From: JAXGTO01 sp040774885
GTDB lineage: Bacteria; Actinomycetota; Coriobacteriia; Coriobacteriales; Eggerthellaceae
NCBI GenBank assembly: GCA_040774885.1
Contig: JAXGTO010000029.1
Coordinates: 1-26,116 of the forward strand
Length of the DNA: 26,116 nt
Reading direction: 5' to 3'
The translations under genes were made by a program, and so were the position numbers. Below the pieces are notes generated by a model. It was not told where the DNA came from, ran no database searches, and saw nothing but the letters and a program-made list of their open reading frames with translations. This document shows positions 14,201-21,804 of the stretch, one piece after another (positions within the stretch are counted from its first letter, which is position 1; each line of letters opens with the position of its first letter).

Positions 14201-14441
14201 TGGCGAAACGGGAGTCGCGGCATTGCAAGTAGCGACAGAAAGGGAGGCTGCTCGGACGATAGCGGCGTTGCGGATTGCGGCTCAAATATGCGGCGGACGG
14301 ACGTTTGCGGCCCCCGATGATTTGCGCGGCCCAACGCAGTGCACTCCGGGCGGATATACCCCCTGGTTCCCCCACGTGAAACGGGCTTATGGGGAGTGAC
14401 CTGCGCATATGGTACTTTTCCGATTACATATACGTGCTACA

Positions 14442-14489
14442 CCACAACATATTGTGTGTGGAGGGTTTGTGAACCACAATATCCTTTTA
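14442..14489. promoter_or_regulatory. Paired NrdR-like boxes upstream of nrdD
   Basis: Box 1 is CCACAACATATTGTGT (14442-14457), a near-perfect palindrome close to the NrdR consensus (ACACWATATATWGTGT type). Box 2 starts exactly 32 bp later with the matching half-site CCACAATAT (14474-14482) and a weak right half. Two boxes about three helical turns apart are the known arrangement for NrdR, the repressor of ribonucleotide reductase operons. The gene downstream is such an operon. Confidence 0.65.
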
Positions 14490-14535
14490 TTGCCTGCTCA
14501 CTCGGGAGTTCACTAGATTCCTGAAAATCAAGGGG

Positions 14536-14563
14536 TTGATTGCAACTATTTCGCATCTATAGT
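14536..14563 (+). promoter_or_regulatory. Promoter of nrdD-nrdG
   Basis: TTGATT (14536-14541), a 16-bp spacer and TATAGT (14558-14563) predict a start near 14570 and a leader of about 90 nt. The NrdR-like boxes lie 47-94 bp upstream of the -35. An additional upstream promoter overlapping the boxes is possible, because NrdR usually acts on overlapping promoters. Confidence 0.5.
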
Positions 14564-14661
14564 GGGTACTGCAAATCAACGGGGAATCGAATATGCCTTA
14601 TGCCTCTCTCATCCAGAGACATAACAAGCGACGCAGTCAGCGGAGGAAAGGACGCAGATAC

Positions 14662-16680
14662 ATGAAGGTTATCAAGCGCAACGGCAGTGAGGTCGTCTTC
14701 GACGTCACCAAGATCGTCAACGCTATTTCGAAAGCCAACAAAGAGGCTTCCCCCGAAAACCGCTTGACCCAGGACCAGATTCTGGAAGCCGCCCGCAATG
14801 CCACGGCGCAATGCGAATCCTGCGGCCACGCCCCCACCGTCGAAGAGATCCAGGACCTCGTCGAGGACCAGATCATGGCCTTCGACGCCTACGAGGTTGC
14901 CCGCAAATACATCATCTACCGTTACGTGCAGAACCAAAAGCGCGCAACCAACACCACCGACGACCGCATCCTGTCGCTCATCGAATGCAACAACGAAGAA
15001 GTGAAGCAGGAAAATTCCAACAAGAACCCCGTGGTCAACAGCGTGCAACGCGACTACATGGCCGGCGAGGTGTCCAAGGACCTCACCATGCGCATGCTGC
15101 TGCCCCAAGACGTGGTCGATGCGCACAACGAAGGCATCATCCACTTCCATGACTCCGACTACTACGTGCAGCACATGCACAACTGCGATCTGGTGAACCT
15201 GGAAGACATGCTGCAAAACGGCACCGTCATCAGCGGCACGCTCATCGAGAAGCCACACAGCTTCTCGACCGCCTGCAACATCGCCACGCAGATCATCGCG
15301 CAGGTTGCCAGCTGCCAGTACGGCGGGCAGTCCATCTCGCTCACCCACCTGGCGCCGTTCGTCGACATCAGCCGACAGAAGATCCGCCGCAACGTGATCA
15401 GCGAGTTCAACGAGCTGGGCATCGAGCCGGGCAGCGACAAGCTCAACCAGATCGTGGAAGAACGCGTGCGCGAAGAGATCCGCCGCGGCGTGCAGACCAT
15501 CCAATACCAGGTGGTCACGCTCATGACCACCAACGGCCAGGCACCGTTCGTCACCGTGTTCATGTACCTCAACGAAGCCAAGAGCCAGCAAGAAAAGAAC
15601 GACCTGGCCATCATCATCGAAGAGATGCTGTGCCAGCGCTACGAAGGCGTGAAAAACGAAGCCGGCGTTTTCGTGACGCCCGCCTTCCCCAAGCTCATCT
15701 ACGTGCTGGAGCCCGACAACATCGAAGAGGGCACGCCTTACTATTACTTGACCAAACAGGCCGCCAAGTGCACGGCCAAGCGCATGGTGCCCGACTACAT
15801 CAGCGAAAAGAAGATGCTGGAATACAAGATCGATGGTAACGGCGACGGCGGCTGCTACACCTGCATGGGTTGCCGCAGCTTCCTTACCCCCGACCGCAGC
15901 GGCAACGGCTATGACAACGTGGCCAACGCCGGAAACTACGAACCGGGCAAGGCCAAGTACTACGGACGCTTCAACCAGGGCGTGGTCACCATCAACCTGG
16001 TTGACGTGGCGCTTTCTTCCGAAGGCAACGCAGACGCGTTCTGGCAGGTGTTCGACGAACGCCTGGAGCTGTGCCACAAGGCCCTCATGTGCCGTCACAA
16101 CCGCTTGCTGGGCACGCTTTCCGATGCCGCACCCATCCTGTGGCAGTACGGTGCGCTGGCGCGCTTGGACAAGGGCGAGCCCATCGACAAGCTGCTGTTC
16201 GGCGGCTATTCCACCATCAGCCTGGGTTACGCCGGCCTGTACGAATGCTGCAAGTACATGACGGGCAAGAGCCACACCGACCCCGAGGCCACGCCGTTCG
16301 CGCTTTCGGTGATGCAGCACATGAACGACAAGTGCGCCGAATGGAAAGCCGAGCACAACATCGACTTCAGCCTGTACGGCACGCCGCTTGAAAGCACCAC
16401 CTACAAGTTCAGCAAGGCGCTGCAGCGCCGCTTCGGCATCATCGAGGGCGTCACCGACAAGGGCTACATCACCAACAGCTACCACGTGCATGTGTCCGAA
16501 GACATCGACGCCTTCACCAAGCTGAAGTTCGAAAGCCAGTTCCAGAAGCTTTCTCCCGGTGGAGCTATCAGCTACATCGAGGTGCCCGACATGCAGGACA
16601 ACCTCGAGGCCGTGATGAGCGTGCTCAAGTACATCTACAACAACATCATGTACGCCGAGCTCAACACCAAGAGCGACTAG
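14662..16680 (+). CDS. nrdD: Anaerobic ribonucleotide reductase NrdD, cut by in-frame TAG
   Basis: This is the class III ribonucleoside-triphosphate reductase, which makes deoxynucleotides without oxygen. As read, it has 672 residues and ends AELNTKSD followed by TAG. An ATP-cone regulatory domain occupies about 1-92 (VIKRNGSEVVFDVTKIVNAI onward). The ten-stranded barrel follows with MTTNGQAPFVTVFMYL and the active-site cysteine region GCYTCMGCRSFL. The start at 14662 is chosen for GGAGGAAAGGA upstream and the family N-terminus; an ATG at 14593 would add 23 Arg-rich residues. Normal NrdD continues with Tyr-Cys-x-x-Cys at this point, and the rest of the gene is intact behind the stop. Without it the enzyme lacks its zinc site and glycyl radical and should be inactive unless TAG is read through or is a sequencing error. 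Confidence 0.93.
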   Translation: MKVIKRNGSEVVFDVTKIVNAISKANKEASPENRLTQDQILEAARNATAQCESCGHAPTVEEIQDLVEDQIMAFDAYEVARKYIIYRYVQNQKRATNTTDDRILSLIECNNEEVKQENSNKNPVVNSVQRDYMAGEVSKDLTMRMLLPQDVVDAHNEGIIHFHDSDYYVQHMHNCDLVNLEDMLQNGTVISGTLIEKPHSFSTACNIATQIIAQVASCQYGGQSISLTHLAPFVDISRQKIRRNVISEFNELGIEPGSDKLNQIVEERVREEIRRGVQTIQYQVVTLMTTNGQAPFVTVFMYLNEAKSQQEKNDLAIIIEEMLCQRYEGVKNEAGVFVTPAFPKLIYVLEPDNIEEGTPYYYLTKQAAKCTAKRMVPDYISEKKMLEYKIDGNGDGGCYTCMGCRSFLTPDRSGNGYDNVANAGNYEPGKAKYYGRFNQGVVTINLVDVALSSEGNADAFWQVFDERLELCHKALMCRHNRLLGTLSDAAPILWQYGALARLDKGEPIDKLLFGGYSTISLGYAGLYECCKYMTGKSHTDPEATPFALSVMQHMNDKCAEWKAEHNIDFSLYGTPLESTTYKFSKALQRRFGIIEGVTDKGYITNSYHVHVSEDIDAFTKLKFESQFQKLSPGGAISYIEVPDMQDNLEAVMSVLKYIYNNIMYAELNTKSD

Positions 16681-16875
16681 TGCCAGGAATGCGGCTTCGA
16701 CGGCGAGATCCAGATTGTGGAAGATGACGGCAAACTGGTTTGGGAATGCCCCCACTGCGGCAATCGCGACCAGAGCAAGCTCAACGTTGCGCGCCGCACC
16801 TGCGGATACATCGGAACGCAGTTCTGGAACCAGGGCCGCACCGAAGAAATCAAAGATCGCGTGATGCATCTGTAG
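16681..16875 (+). pseudogene. nrdD: NrdD C-terminus: zinc site and glycyl-radical domain behind the TAG
   Basis: Sixty-four codons in the same frame as nrdD follow the TAG at 16678-16680. They begin CQECGFDGEIQIVEDDGKLV, supply two CxxC pairs (zinc site; residues 674/677 and 696/699 of the full protein) and the radical motif RRTCGYIG (Gly715). They end with WNQGRTEEIKDRVMHL and a TAG at 16873-16875. There are no other stops or frameshifts, so the lesion is one codon. The combined 737-codon frame has normal NrdD length. There is no start codon with a ribosome binding site at the beginning of this part. Confidence 0.9.
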
Positions 16876-16923
16876 TCGGCCTTGCGCCCACTTTCAGAAG
16901 GCCATCGCAACGACGGGGAACAT

Positions 16924-17469
16924 ATGAACTACGGTGAGATAAAAGAGAGCGATATCGCCAACGGCATCGGCGTGCGGACCACGTTGTTCGTATCGGGATG
17001 TCGGCGGCACTGCCCCGATTGCTTCCAGCCCCAAACCTGGGATTTCAATTACGGCAACGCCTTCACCAAAGAAGTAGCCGACGAGGTCATCGCCAGCCTG
17101 GAGCCTGGCTGGATCGATGGCCTCACGGTGCTGGGAGGCGAGCCCATGGAGCCCGAAAACCAACGTGAACTGGTGAGTTTTCTGCGCCGCGTGCGCGAAG
17201 CGCAGCCCGCCAAGAGCATCTGGCTGTATTCGGGATTCACCTACGACGAACTTACGGGCGACACGGATGCCAACACCCACAACACCGACGAGCTGCTGGG
17301 CTATCTGGACGTGCTGGTAGACGGTCCGTTCGACCGCGACAAGAAGGACATCACCTTGCGGTTCCGCGGATCGTCCAACCAACGCATCATCGACGTGCCC
17401 GCCACGCGTGCGGCCGGCGAAGTGGTGCTTTGGGAAGACGACCCGGTATTCGCCACCCACACCATGTAG
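16924..17469 (+). CDS. nrdG: Anaerobic ribonucleotide reductase activating protein NrdG
   Basis: This 181-residue radical-SAM enzyme installs the glycyl radical on NrdD using S-adenosylmethionine and an electron donor. The iron-sulfur cluster motif is SGCRRHCPDCFQ (Cys26, Cys30, Cys33). LTVLGGEPMEPENQ gives the GGEP SAM-contact motif, and DVLVDGPFDRDKKDITLRFR is a typical NrdG block. The ATG at 16924 follows GGGGAA and matches the family start; an in-frame ATG at 16882 lacks a binding site. It lies 48 bp after the true end of nrdD and would be its co-transcribed partner. The activase is intact although its target is interrupted. Confidence 0.95.
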   Translation: MNYGEIKESDIANGIGVRTTLFVSGCRRHCPDCFQPQTWDFNYGNAFTKEVADEVIASLEPGWIDGLTVLGGEPMEPENQRELVSFLRRVREAQPAKSIWLYSGFTYDELTGDTDANTHNTDELLGYLDVLVDGPFDRDKKDITLRFRGSSNQRIIDVPATRAAGEVVLWEDDPVFATHTM

Positions 17470-17501
17470 CACGCAAGGCCGGTGCGGCCCGCGCGGCTGC
17501 T

Positions 17502-17676
17502 TGCACCTTTTTCGAGGTAGCAAACGGTTTTGCGGCCGATGCGGCGGGGTTAGCGATCCGCGAACTGGGGTTTTGCCCGAACGCCCGGCGACATGCCCTC
17601 GAAATCCGTTTGCTAACCGGATTTCGGTGCAGCCCGCGCGGCTGCTTGCACCTTTTTCGGGGTAGCAAACGGTTTT
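17502..17676. repeat. Composite dispersed repeat, copy II
   Basis: The two 30-bp cores (TGCACCTTTTTCG start, GTAGCAAACGGTTTT end) lie at 17502-17531 and 17647-17676, 145 bp apart. The box CTAACCGGATTTCGGTGCAG is at 17613-17632. Part order and distances match copy I at 4034-4207 to within one base. Here an inverted copy of part of the core (CCGTTTGCTA, 17606-17615) lies between the direct copies. A GAAATCCG/CGGATTTC hairpin (17601-17625) overlaps it. Each core is preceded by CCCGCGCGGCTGCT. It sits 32 bp past the nrdG stop, between convergent genes. Confidence 0.8.
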
Positions 17677-17759
17677 GCGGCCATTATCGACGTATCGGTT
17701 TTCATCATCGGCTGACGACAAAAGCGAGCTCGCACTTCAGGTACGCGGCAAACAACGAG

Positions 17760-17784
17760 AACGGCCCCGCTTGGCGGGGCCGTT
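17760..17784 (-). terminator. GC-rich hairpin after ppaC
   Basis: A perfect 11-bp stem AACGGCCCCGC/GCGGGGCCGTT with a 3-nt loop lies 33 bp beyond the minus-strand stop of the pyrophosphatase gene. The following CTCGTTGTTTG on the minus strand is only moderately T-rich. It may act for both converging transcription units. Confidence 0.6.
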
Positions 17785-17817
17785 CGTTTGCGTGCATGCG
17801 CGGCTCGGGCGCGCTTA

Positions 17818-19188
17818 TCAAGCATCCAGGATCTTGGCCGCCACCTGCTTCTTGCGGCTCAGAATGCCGGGGATCCAAACGCTGCCCTTCTTGCTGTCGA
17901 TGTTGAACACGCGATCGACCAGGCGATGGTTGCCTTCCACTATGAACTGGCTGCCCTCCGCCAAGATATCGGTTACCAGCAGCAGCACGAAGTCGTAGCC
18001 GTGGTCTTTCACCATGGTCTTCATGTGGTCGCGGATCTCGTCTTCGCGCTTGAGCACCGCTTGCAAATCGACGGTTTCATGCTGGGCGATGAGCACGGTG
18101 GAATCCTCGATCTGGAATTCCTTGGCATCGGCTCCCACCAGTTCGTCCACCGAGAGGTCTTCTTCCCCGCCGCGGCACTTGAACACGGTCAGGCCGAATT
18201 CGGTGGGGTCGACATCGAGGATGTTGGCCAAGTAGGCCACCTGTTCCTCGTCCACCGAGGTGGCGGTGGGCGACTTGAGGATGACGGTGTCGGTCATGAT
18301 GGCCGAAAGCAGCACGCCCGCGATGTCTTTGGGAATGGGCACGCCCATGGAACGGAACTGCTGCGTGACGATGGTGGCGGTGGAGCCCACCGGGATGTTG
18401 AGGAACTGGATGGGGTTGGATGTGGCGATGTCGCCGATGCGATGATGGTCGACGATCTCCATGACGTTGGCTTCTTCGATGCCGTTGGCCGCCTGGCGCG
18501 TTTCGTTGTGGTCCACCAGGATGACGTTGCGCTTGGGGCGCGCGGCCACGTCGGAACGCGTGACGATGCCGATGCAGTGATCGGTGTCGTCGAGCACAAC
18601 GGCTTCGCGCAGGCTCGAAGACATCAGATCTTCGGTGGCCTCATGGAGCAGGTCGTCTTGATCGAGAACGAGAACCTCGGTTTCGGCCAGTTCTTCGACC
18701 GGCTGGGAAAGCGAGGCGATGAGGTCGTTGGCAACGGCCAGGCTGTCGGCGATGTCGTCGCCCTGCGTGTCGCAGGCGGCGATGTAGCGCTCGGCGATCA
18801 TGCGCGTGGTGATGAGCCCGTGGTAGATGCCGTCGTCGTCGAGCACCACCAGCGAGCGCACGTTGTGCTGGCGCAGCATGCGGCCGGCTTCGAGCAGCTT
18901 GGCATGCATCGAGATGCTGATGGGGTCGGGCGTCATGACGTCCGACACGCGCGCATGCACATGGCCGATGACCTGCGGAATAGGCAGGTTGTTGCTTTCC
19001 AGGATCCACTGAGTTTCGGGCGGCAGAGGGCCCAGGCGGCACGGGATGTAGGTGAACACCTCGGCCGACGGATCGGCTTCCAGCTGGCGCTTGGCGATCT
19101 CGTTTTTAAGATAGGCATAGCCCACCGCGCTGGCGATGGAGTCGTTGTCGGGGTTCTTGTGTCCGACCACGATGACGTTGCGGGTCAT
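17818..19188 (-). CDS. ppaC: Manganese-dependent inorganic pyrophosphatase with CBS domains
   Basis: This is a 456-residue family II pyrophosphatase, which hydrolyses pyrophosphate to phosphate. DHH-family metal motifs are GHKNPDNDS (His10, Asp14, Asp16), VDHNE (about 225-229) and VDHHRIGD (Asp247-His248-His249). The DHHA2 domain at the C-terminus includes GSQFIVEG and SRKKQVAA. Two CBS domains (about 82-135 and 165-215) are inserted in the catalytic domain; such pyrophosphatases are regulated by adenine nucleotides. The DRTGG domain found between the CBS pair in some clostridial forms is absent. The start at 19188 follows AAAGGAG, while an upstream in-frame start (19251) lacks one. It lies 63 bp after pcrA. 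The symbol follows the family name. Confidence 0.9.
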   Translation of the reverse strand: MTRNVIVVGHKNPDNDSIASAVGYAYLKNEIAKRQLEADPSAEVFTYIPCRLGPLPPETQWILESNNLPIPQVIGHVHARVSDVMTPDPISISMHAKLLEAGRMLRQHNVRSLVVLDDDGIYHGLITTRMIAERYIAACDTQGDDIADSLAVANDLIASLSQPVEELAETEVLVLDQDDLLHEATEDLMSSSLREAVVLDDTDHCIGIVTRSDVAARPKRNVILVDHNETRQAANGIEEANVMEIVDHHRIGDIATSNPIQFLNIPVGSTATIVTQQFRSMGVPIPKDIAGVLLSAIMTDTVILKSPTATSVDEEQVAYLANILDVDPTEFGLTVFKCRGGEEDLSVDELVGADAKEFQIEDSTVLIAQHETVDLQAVLKREDEIRDHMKTMVKDHGYDFVLLLVTDILAEGSQFIVEGNHRLVDRVFNIDSKKGSVWIPGILSRKKQVAAKILDA

Positions 19189-19251
19189 GGAAAATGCTCC
19201 TTTGCATTTCATGGGATTCGATGCGGCCATTGTAGCGCAGCGTGCGCGCAC

Positions 19252-21642
19252 TCAGCCCACTTTCACTATGGGCGCATAGTCTTTGAGCAGCTTCTTGGTC
19301 GATCCGCTCTTGGCGAACTTGATGGAAAGCGTGTCGCCGTCCACCTTGACCACCTTGCCGCGGCCGAACACCTTGTGGTCGACCATGTCTCCTTGCGCGA
19401 ACGAAACGCCGGCCGCCGCCTTCTTGAACGAAGCCGACGACACCCCGCGCGAACGCGCAGCAGAGCCCGAAGCGCTCGAGGTGCCGAACACGCGGCCCCC
19501 CCCCGCTTCGGTGCCGCTGCCGGAAATTCCCTTGCGGCTGCCGCGCTTTTCCCAGCCGATGCCGCTGAAGCCCGACGACCCCAGCCCGCTGGTATGACGC
19601 AATTCGGCGGGAACCTCCTGCAAGAAGCGCGACGTGGGGTTGGCCTGGGTCTGGCCGTACAGCTGGCGCGTGGAAGCACAGGTGAGGTACAGGCGTTTGC
19701 GGGCACGCGTGATGGCCACATAGGCCAGGCGGCGCTCTTCTTCCACACCGCTGGCGTCGTGCACCGAATTCATGTGGGGGAAGATGCCCTCTTCCATGCC
19801 GGCAACGAACACGCAATCGAACTCCAAGCCCTTGGCGGCATGCACGGTCATGAGCGTGACGGCGGTGCCGTCCTCGGTCATGCTGTCCAGGTCGGTGCGC
19901 AGCGTGACCCATTCGATGAAGTCGGCCAAGCTGGTGGCCGAAAGCGTGCGGGCGGGCTCGAGCTGGGCCGCATTCGCATCGGCGGGGGCCGGTGCGGCAT
20001 CCGCGGCATTGGCAGCATCGACGGGGGCCGACGCGGCACCATCAGGCTCGGCGGTGGGCGCCACGAACAGGGCTTCGTCGTCTTCATGGGTCTGGGTGTA
20101 TTCGTCCACAACGCCCAGGAATTCCTGGATGTTCTCAACACGGCTACGCGCTTCATCGGTGTTCTCGGCTTCGAGCGCCCGGATGATGCCCGCGCGGTCG
20201 ATGACCATCTCGACCACCTTGCGCAGATCGCCCGTCCAGGTGGCCGCCTCGGAAAGAAGGCCGGTGAATTCGCCGAGCGCCTTGCGCGTGGCCATGCGAA
20301 TGGACTCGTCGGCCACCGCCAGCTGCGCGGCATCCAGGAAGCTCGAGCGGTTCTGCCGGGCAATATCGTCGAGATGCTCGATGGTGGTCTTGCCGATGCC
20401 GCGGCGCGGCACGTTCACCACGCGCTTGGCGGCGATGTCGTCGGCCGGGTTGACCGCCAGCGTCAGATACGCCATGACGTCGCGGATCTCGGCGCGATCG
20501 AAAAAGCGCGTGCCGCCCACGATGCGATACGGCACGCCGGCGCGCAGCATCATATCTTCGAGCATGCGCGACTGCGCGTTGGTGCGGTAGAACACGGCTA
20601 TCTGGTTGTAGCTGGTGCCGTTGCCGTGCTGGTGCTCGATCTCGCCGGCAATCCAACGGCCTTCATCGCGTTCGTCGGTAGCCATGAACACCTGCACCTT
20701 GTCGCCATCTTCGGCGTCGGTGATGAGCGTCTTGCTCTTGCGCTTTGCGTTGTTGGCGATGACCGCGTTGGCGGCGGCCAAGATATTGCCGGTAGACCGG
20801 TAGTTCTGTTCGAGCTTGACGGTATGCGCCGTGGGGTAATCGGTCTCGAATTCAAGGATGTTGCGGATGTCGGCACCGCGCCACGAATAGATGGACTGGT
20901 CGTCGTCGCCCACCACCATGATGTTCTGGTGGCCGGCGGCCAACAGCTGCGTGATGGCGTACTGGGCGTGGTTGGTGTCCTGGTATTCGTCCACCAGCAG
21001 ATACTTGAAGCGCTCCTGGTAGGCCGCGCGCACGTCACTGTGATTCTTCAACAGCAGCCAGGCGTACACCAGCAAGTCATCGAAATCGAAGGCGTTGGCC
21101 TGGCGCAGGCGTTCTTGCAGGCGATGGTACACGCGCGCCGCCTGGCGGGCCACCGGGTCGATGGCGTTCGATTCGAATTCATCGGGCAAGATGAGCTCGT
21201 TTTTGGCGGCCGAAATGCGGTTCATCAGGGCGGCCACCGGGTAACGTTTGCCGTCGATGTCGAGCTCGGCCATGATTTCTTTGTACAGGCGCTTCTGGTC
21301 GTCGATGCCGTAGATGGTGAACCCGCGCGAAAAGCCGAGCCGCTCGCAATCGACGCGCAGCATGCGCACGCACATGCTGTGGAAGGTGGAAACCCACATG
21401 CCGCGGGAAGCCGGCCCCACCAAACGCCCCAGGCGCTCGCGCATTTCGGCAGCGGCCTTGTTGGTGAAGGTGATGGCCAGAATCTGCCACGGGGCCACGC
21501 CGAGGTCTTCCACCAGATGCGCGATGCGGTACGTCAGCACGCGCGTCTTCCCCGATCCGGCACCTGCCAACACCAGAAGCGGCCCCTCGGTGCAAAGGAC
21601 CGCTTCTTTTTGGGCGGGGTTCAAACTGTCTATGTCGAGCAA
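19252..21642 (-). CDS. pcrA: UvrD/PcrA-type superfamily 1 DNA helicase
   Basis: This is a 796-residue 3'-5' DNA helicase for repair and replication restart. Motifs in order: Q motif LNPAQKEAV, Walker A LAGAGSGKTR (near residue 30), motif II VDEYQDTN, motif III GDDDQSIYSWRGA, motif IV LEQNYRST, motif V MTVHAAKGLEFDCVFVAG and motif VI RRLAYVAITRARKRLYLTC. A low-complexity Ala/Pro-rich insert interrupts domain 2B, and a Tudor-like C-terminal domain (QGDMVDHKVFGRGKVV) closes the protein. I chose a TTG start at 21642 because a strong AGAGGAG lies 6 nt before it and the protein then begins at the family N-terminus; the frame is open to 21750. The coding strand holds a run of nine G in the linker (19496-19504). 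Confidence 0.93.
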   Translation of the reverse strand: MLDIDSLNPAQKEAVLCTEGPLLVLAGAGSGKTRVLTYRIAHLVEDLGVAPWQILAITFTNKAAAEMRERLGRLVGPASRGMWVSTFHSMCVRMLRVDCERLGFSRGFTIYGIDDQKRLYKEIMAELDIDGKRYPVAALMNRISAAKNELILPDEFESNAIDPVARQAARVYHRLQERLRQANAFDFDDLLVYAWLLLKNHSDVRAAYQERFKYLLVDEYQDTNHAQYAITQLLAAGHQNIMVVGDDDQSIYSWRGADIRNILEFETDYPTAHTVKLEQNYRSTGNILAAANAVIANNAKRKSKTLITDAEDGDKVQVFMATDERDEGRWIAGEIEHQHGNGTSYNQIAVFYRTNAQSRMLEDMMLRAGVPYRIVGGTRFFDRAEIRDVMAYLTLAVNPADDIAAKRVVNVPRRGIGKTTIEHLDDIARQNRSSFLDAAQLAVADESIRMATRKALGEFTGLLSEAATWTGDLRKVVEMVIDRAGIIRALEAENTDEARSRVENIQEFLGVVDEYTQTHEDDEALFVAPTAEPDGAASAPVDAANAADAAPAPADANAAQLEPARTLSATSLADFIEWVTLRTDLDSMTEDGTAVTLMTVHAAKGLEFDCVFVAGMEEGIFPHMNSVHDASGVEEERRLAYVAITRARKRLYLTCASTRQLYGQTQANPTSRFLQEVPAELRHTSGLGSSGFSGIGWEKRGSRKGISGSGTEAGGGRVFGTSSASGSAARSRGVSSASFKKAAAGVSFAQGDMVDHKVFGRGKVVKVDGDTLSIKFAKSGSTKKLLKDYAPIVKVG

Positions 21643-21751
21643 CGAAATCTCCTCTGTACTCAATACGGTGCAAGGTTCAAAGCGCTTCGGCGCAGCCGCA
21701 CTGGGCGGGCGCTGCGGCACCAGCCAGCAGACGCGCCCGCGCAAACGCAAC

Positions 21752-21787
21752 GGACGGCCCGATTGCCGCCGTTGCGGCGGGCCGTCC
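21752..21787 (-). terminator. Long GC hairpin between aroF and pcrA
   Basis: The 10-bp stem GGACGGCCCG/CGGGCCGTCC encloses a second small stem (GCCGC/GCGGC). It lies about 18 bp past the minus-strand stop of the DAHP synthase gene. There is no clear T tract, so it may be an attenuating or RNA-stabilising hairpin and not a full terminator. Confidence 0.45.
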
Positions 21788-21804
21788 TTGCGCGCTGCGC
21801 CGTG

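Noticed and set aside
13753..14334. A 193-codon minus-strand frame with Ser-Ile-Arg-Ala-Ala-Ser repeats as a repeat-protein gene
   Set aside because: The open frame follows from the 39-bp period. It runs through the inverted-repeat arm, lacks a ribosome binding site and has no counterpart domain.
16678..16680. TAG read as pyrrolysine by general recoding
   Set aside because: The family residue at this place is Tyr, not a catalytic Lys analogue. Many neighbouring genes, including nrdD itself at 16873, end in TAG, and no pyl genes are in the window. Left only as a low-probability option.
14557..16869. A 770-codon open frame antisense to nrdD
   Set aside because: It mirrors the nrdD codons and runs across its TAG. 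Composition is biased (Val/His/Ala-rich) with no recognisable domain, and the plus-strand gene explains the region.
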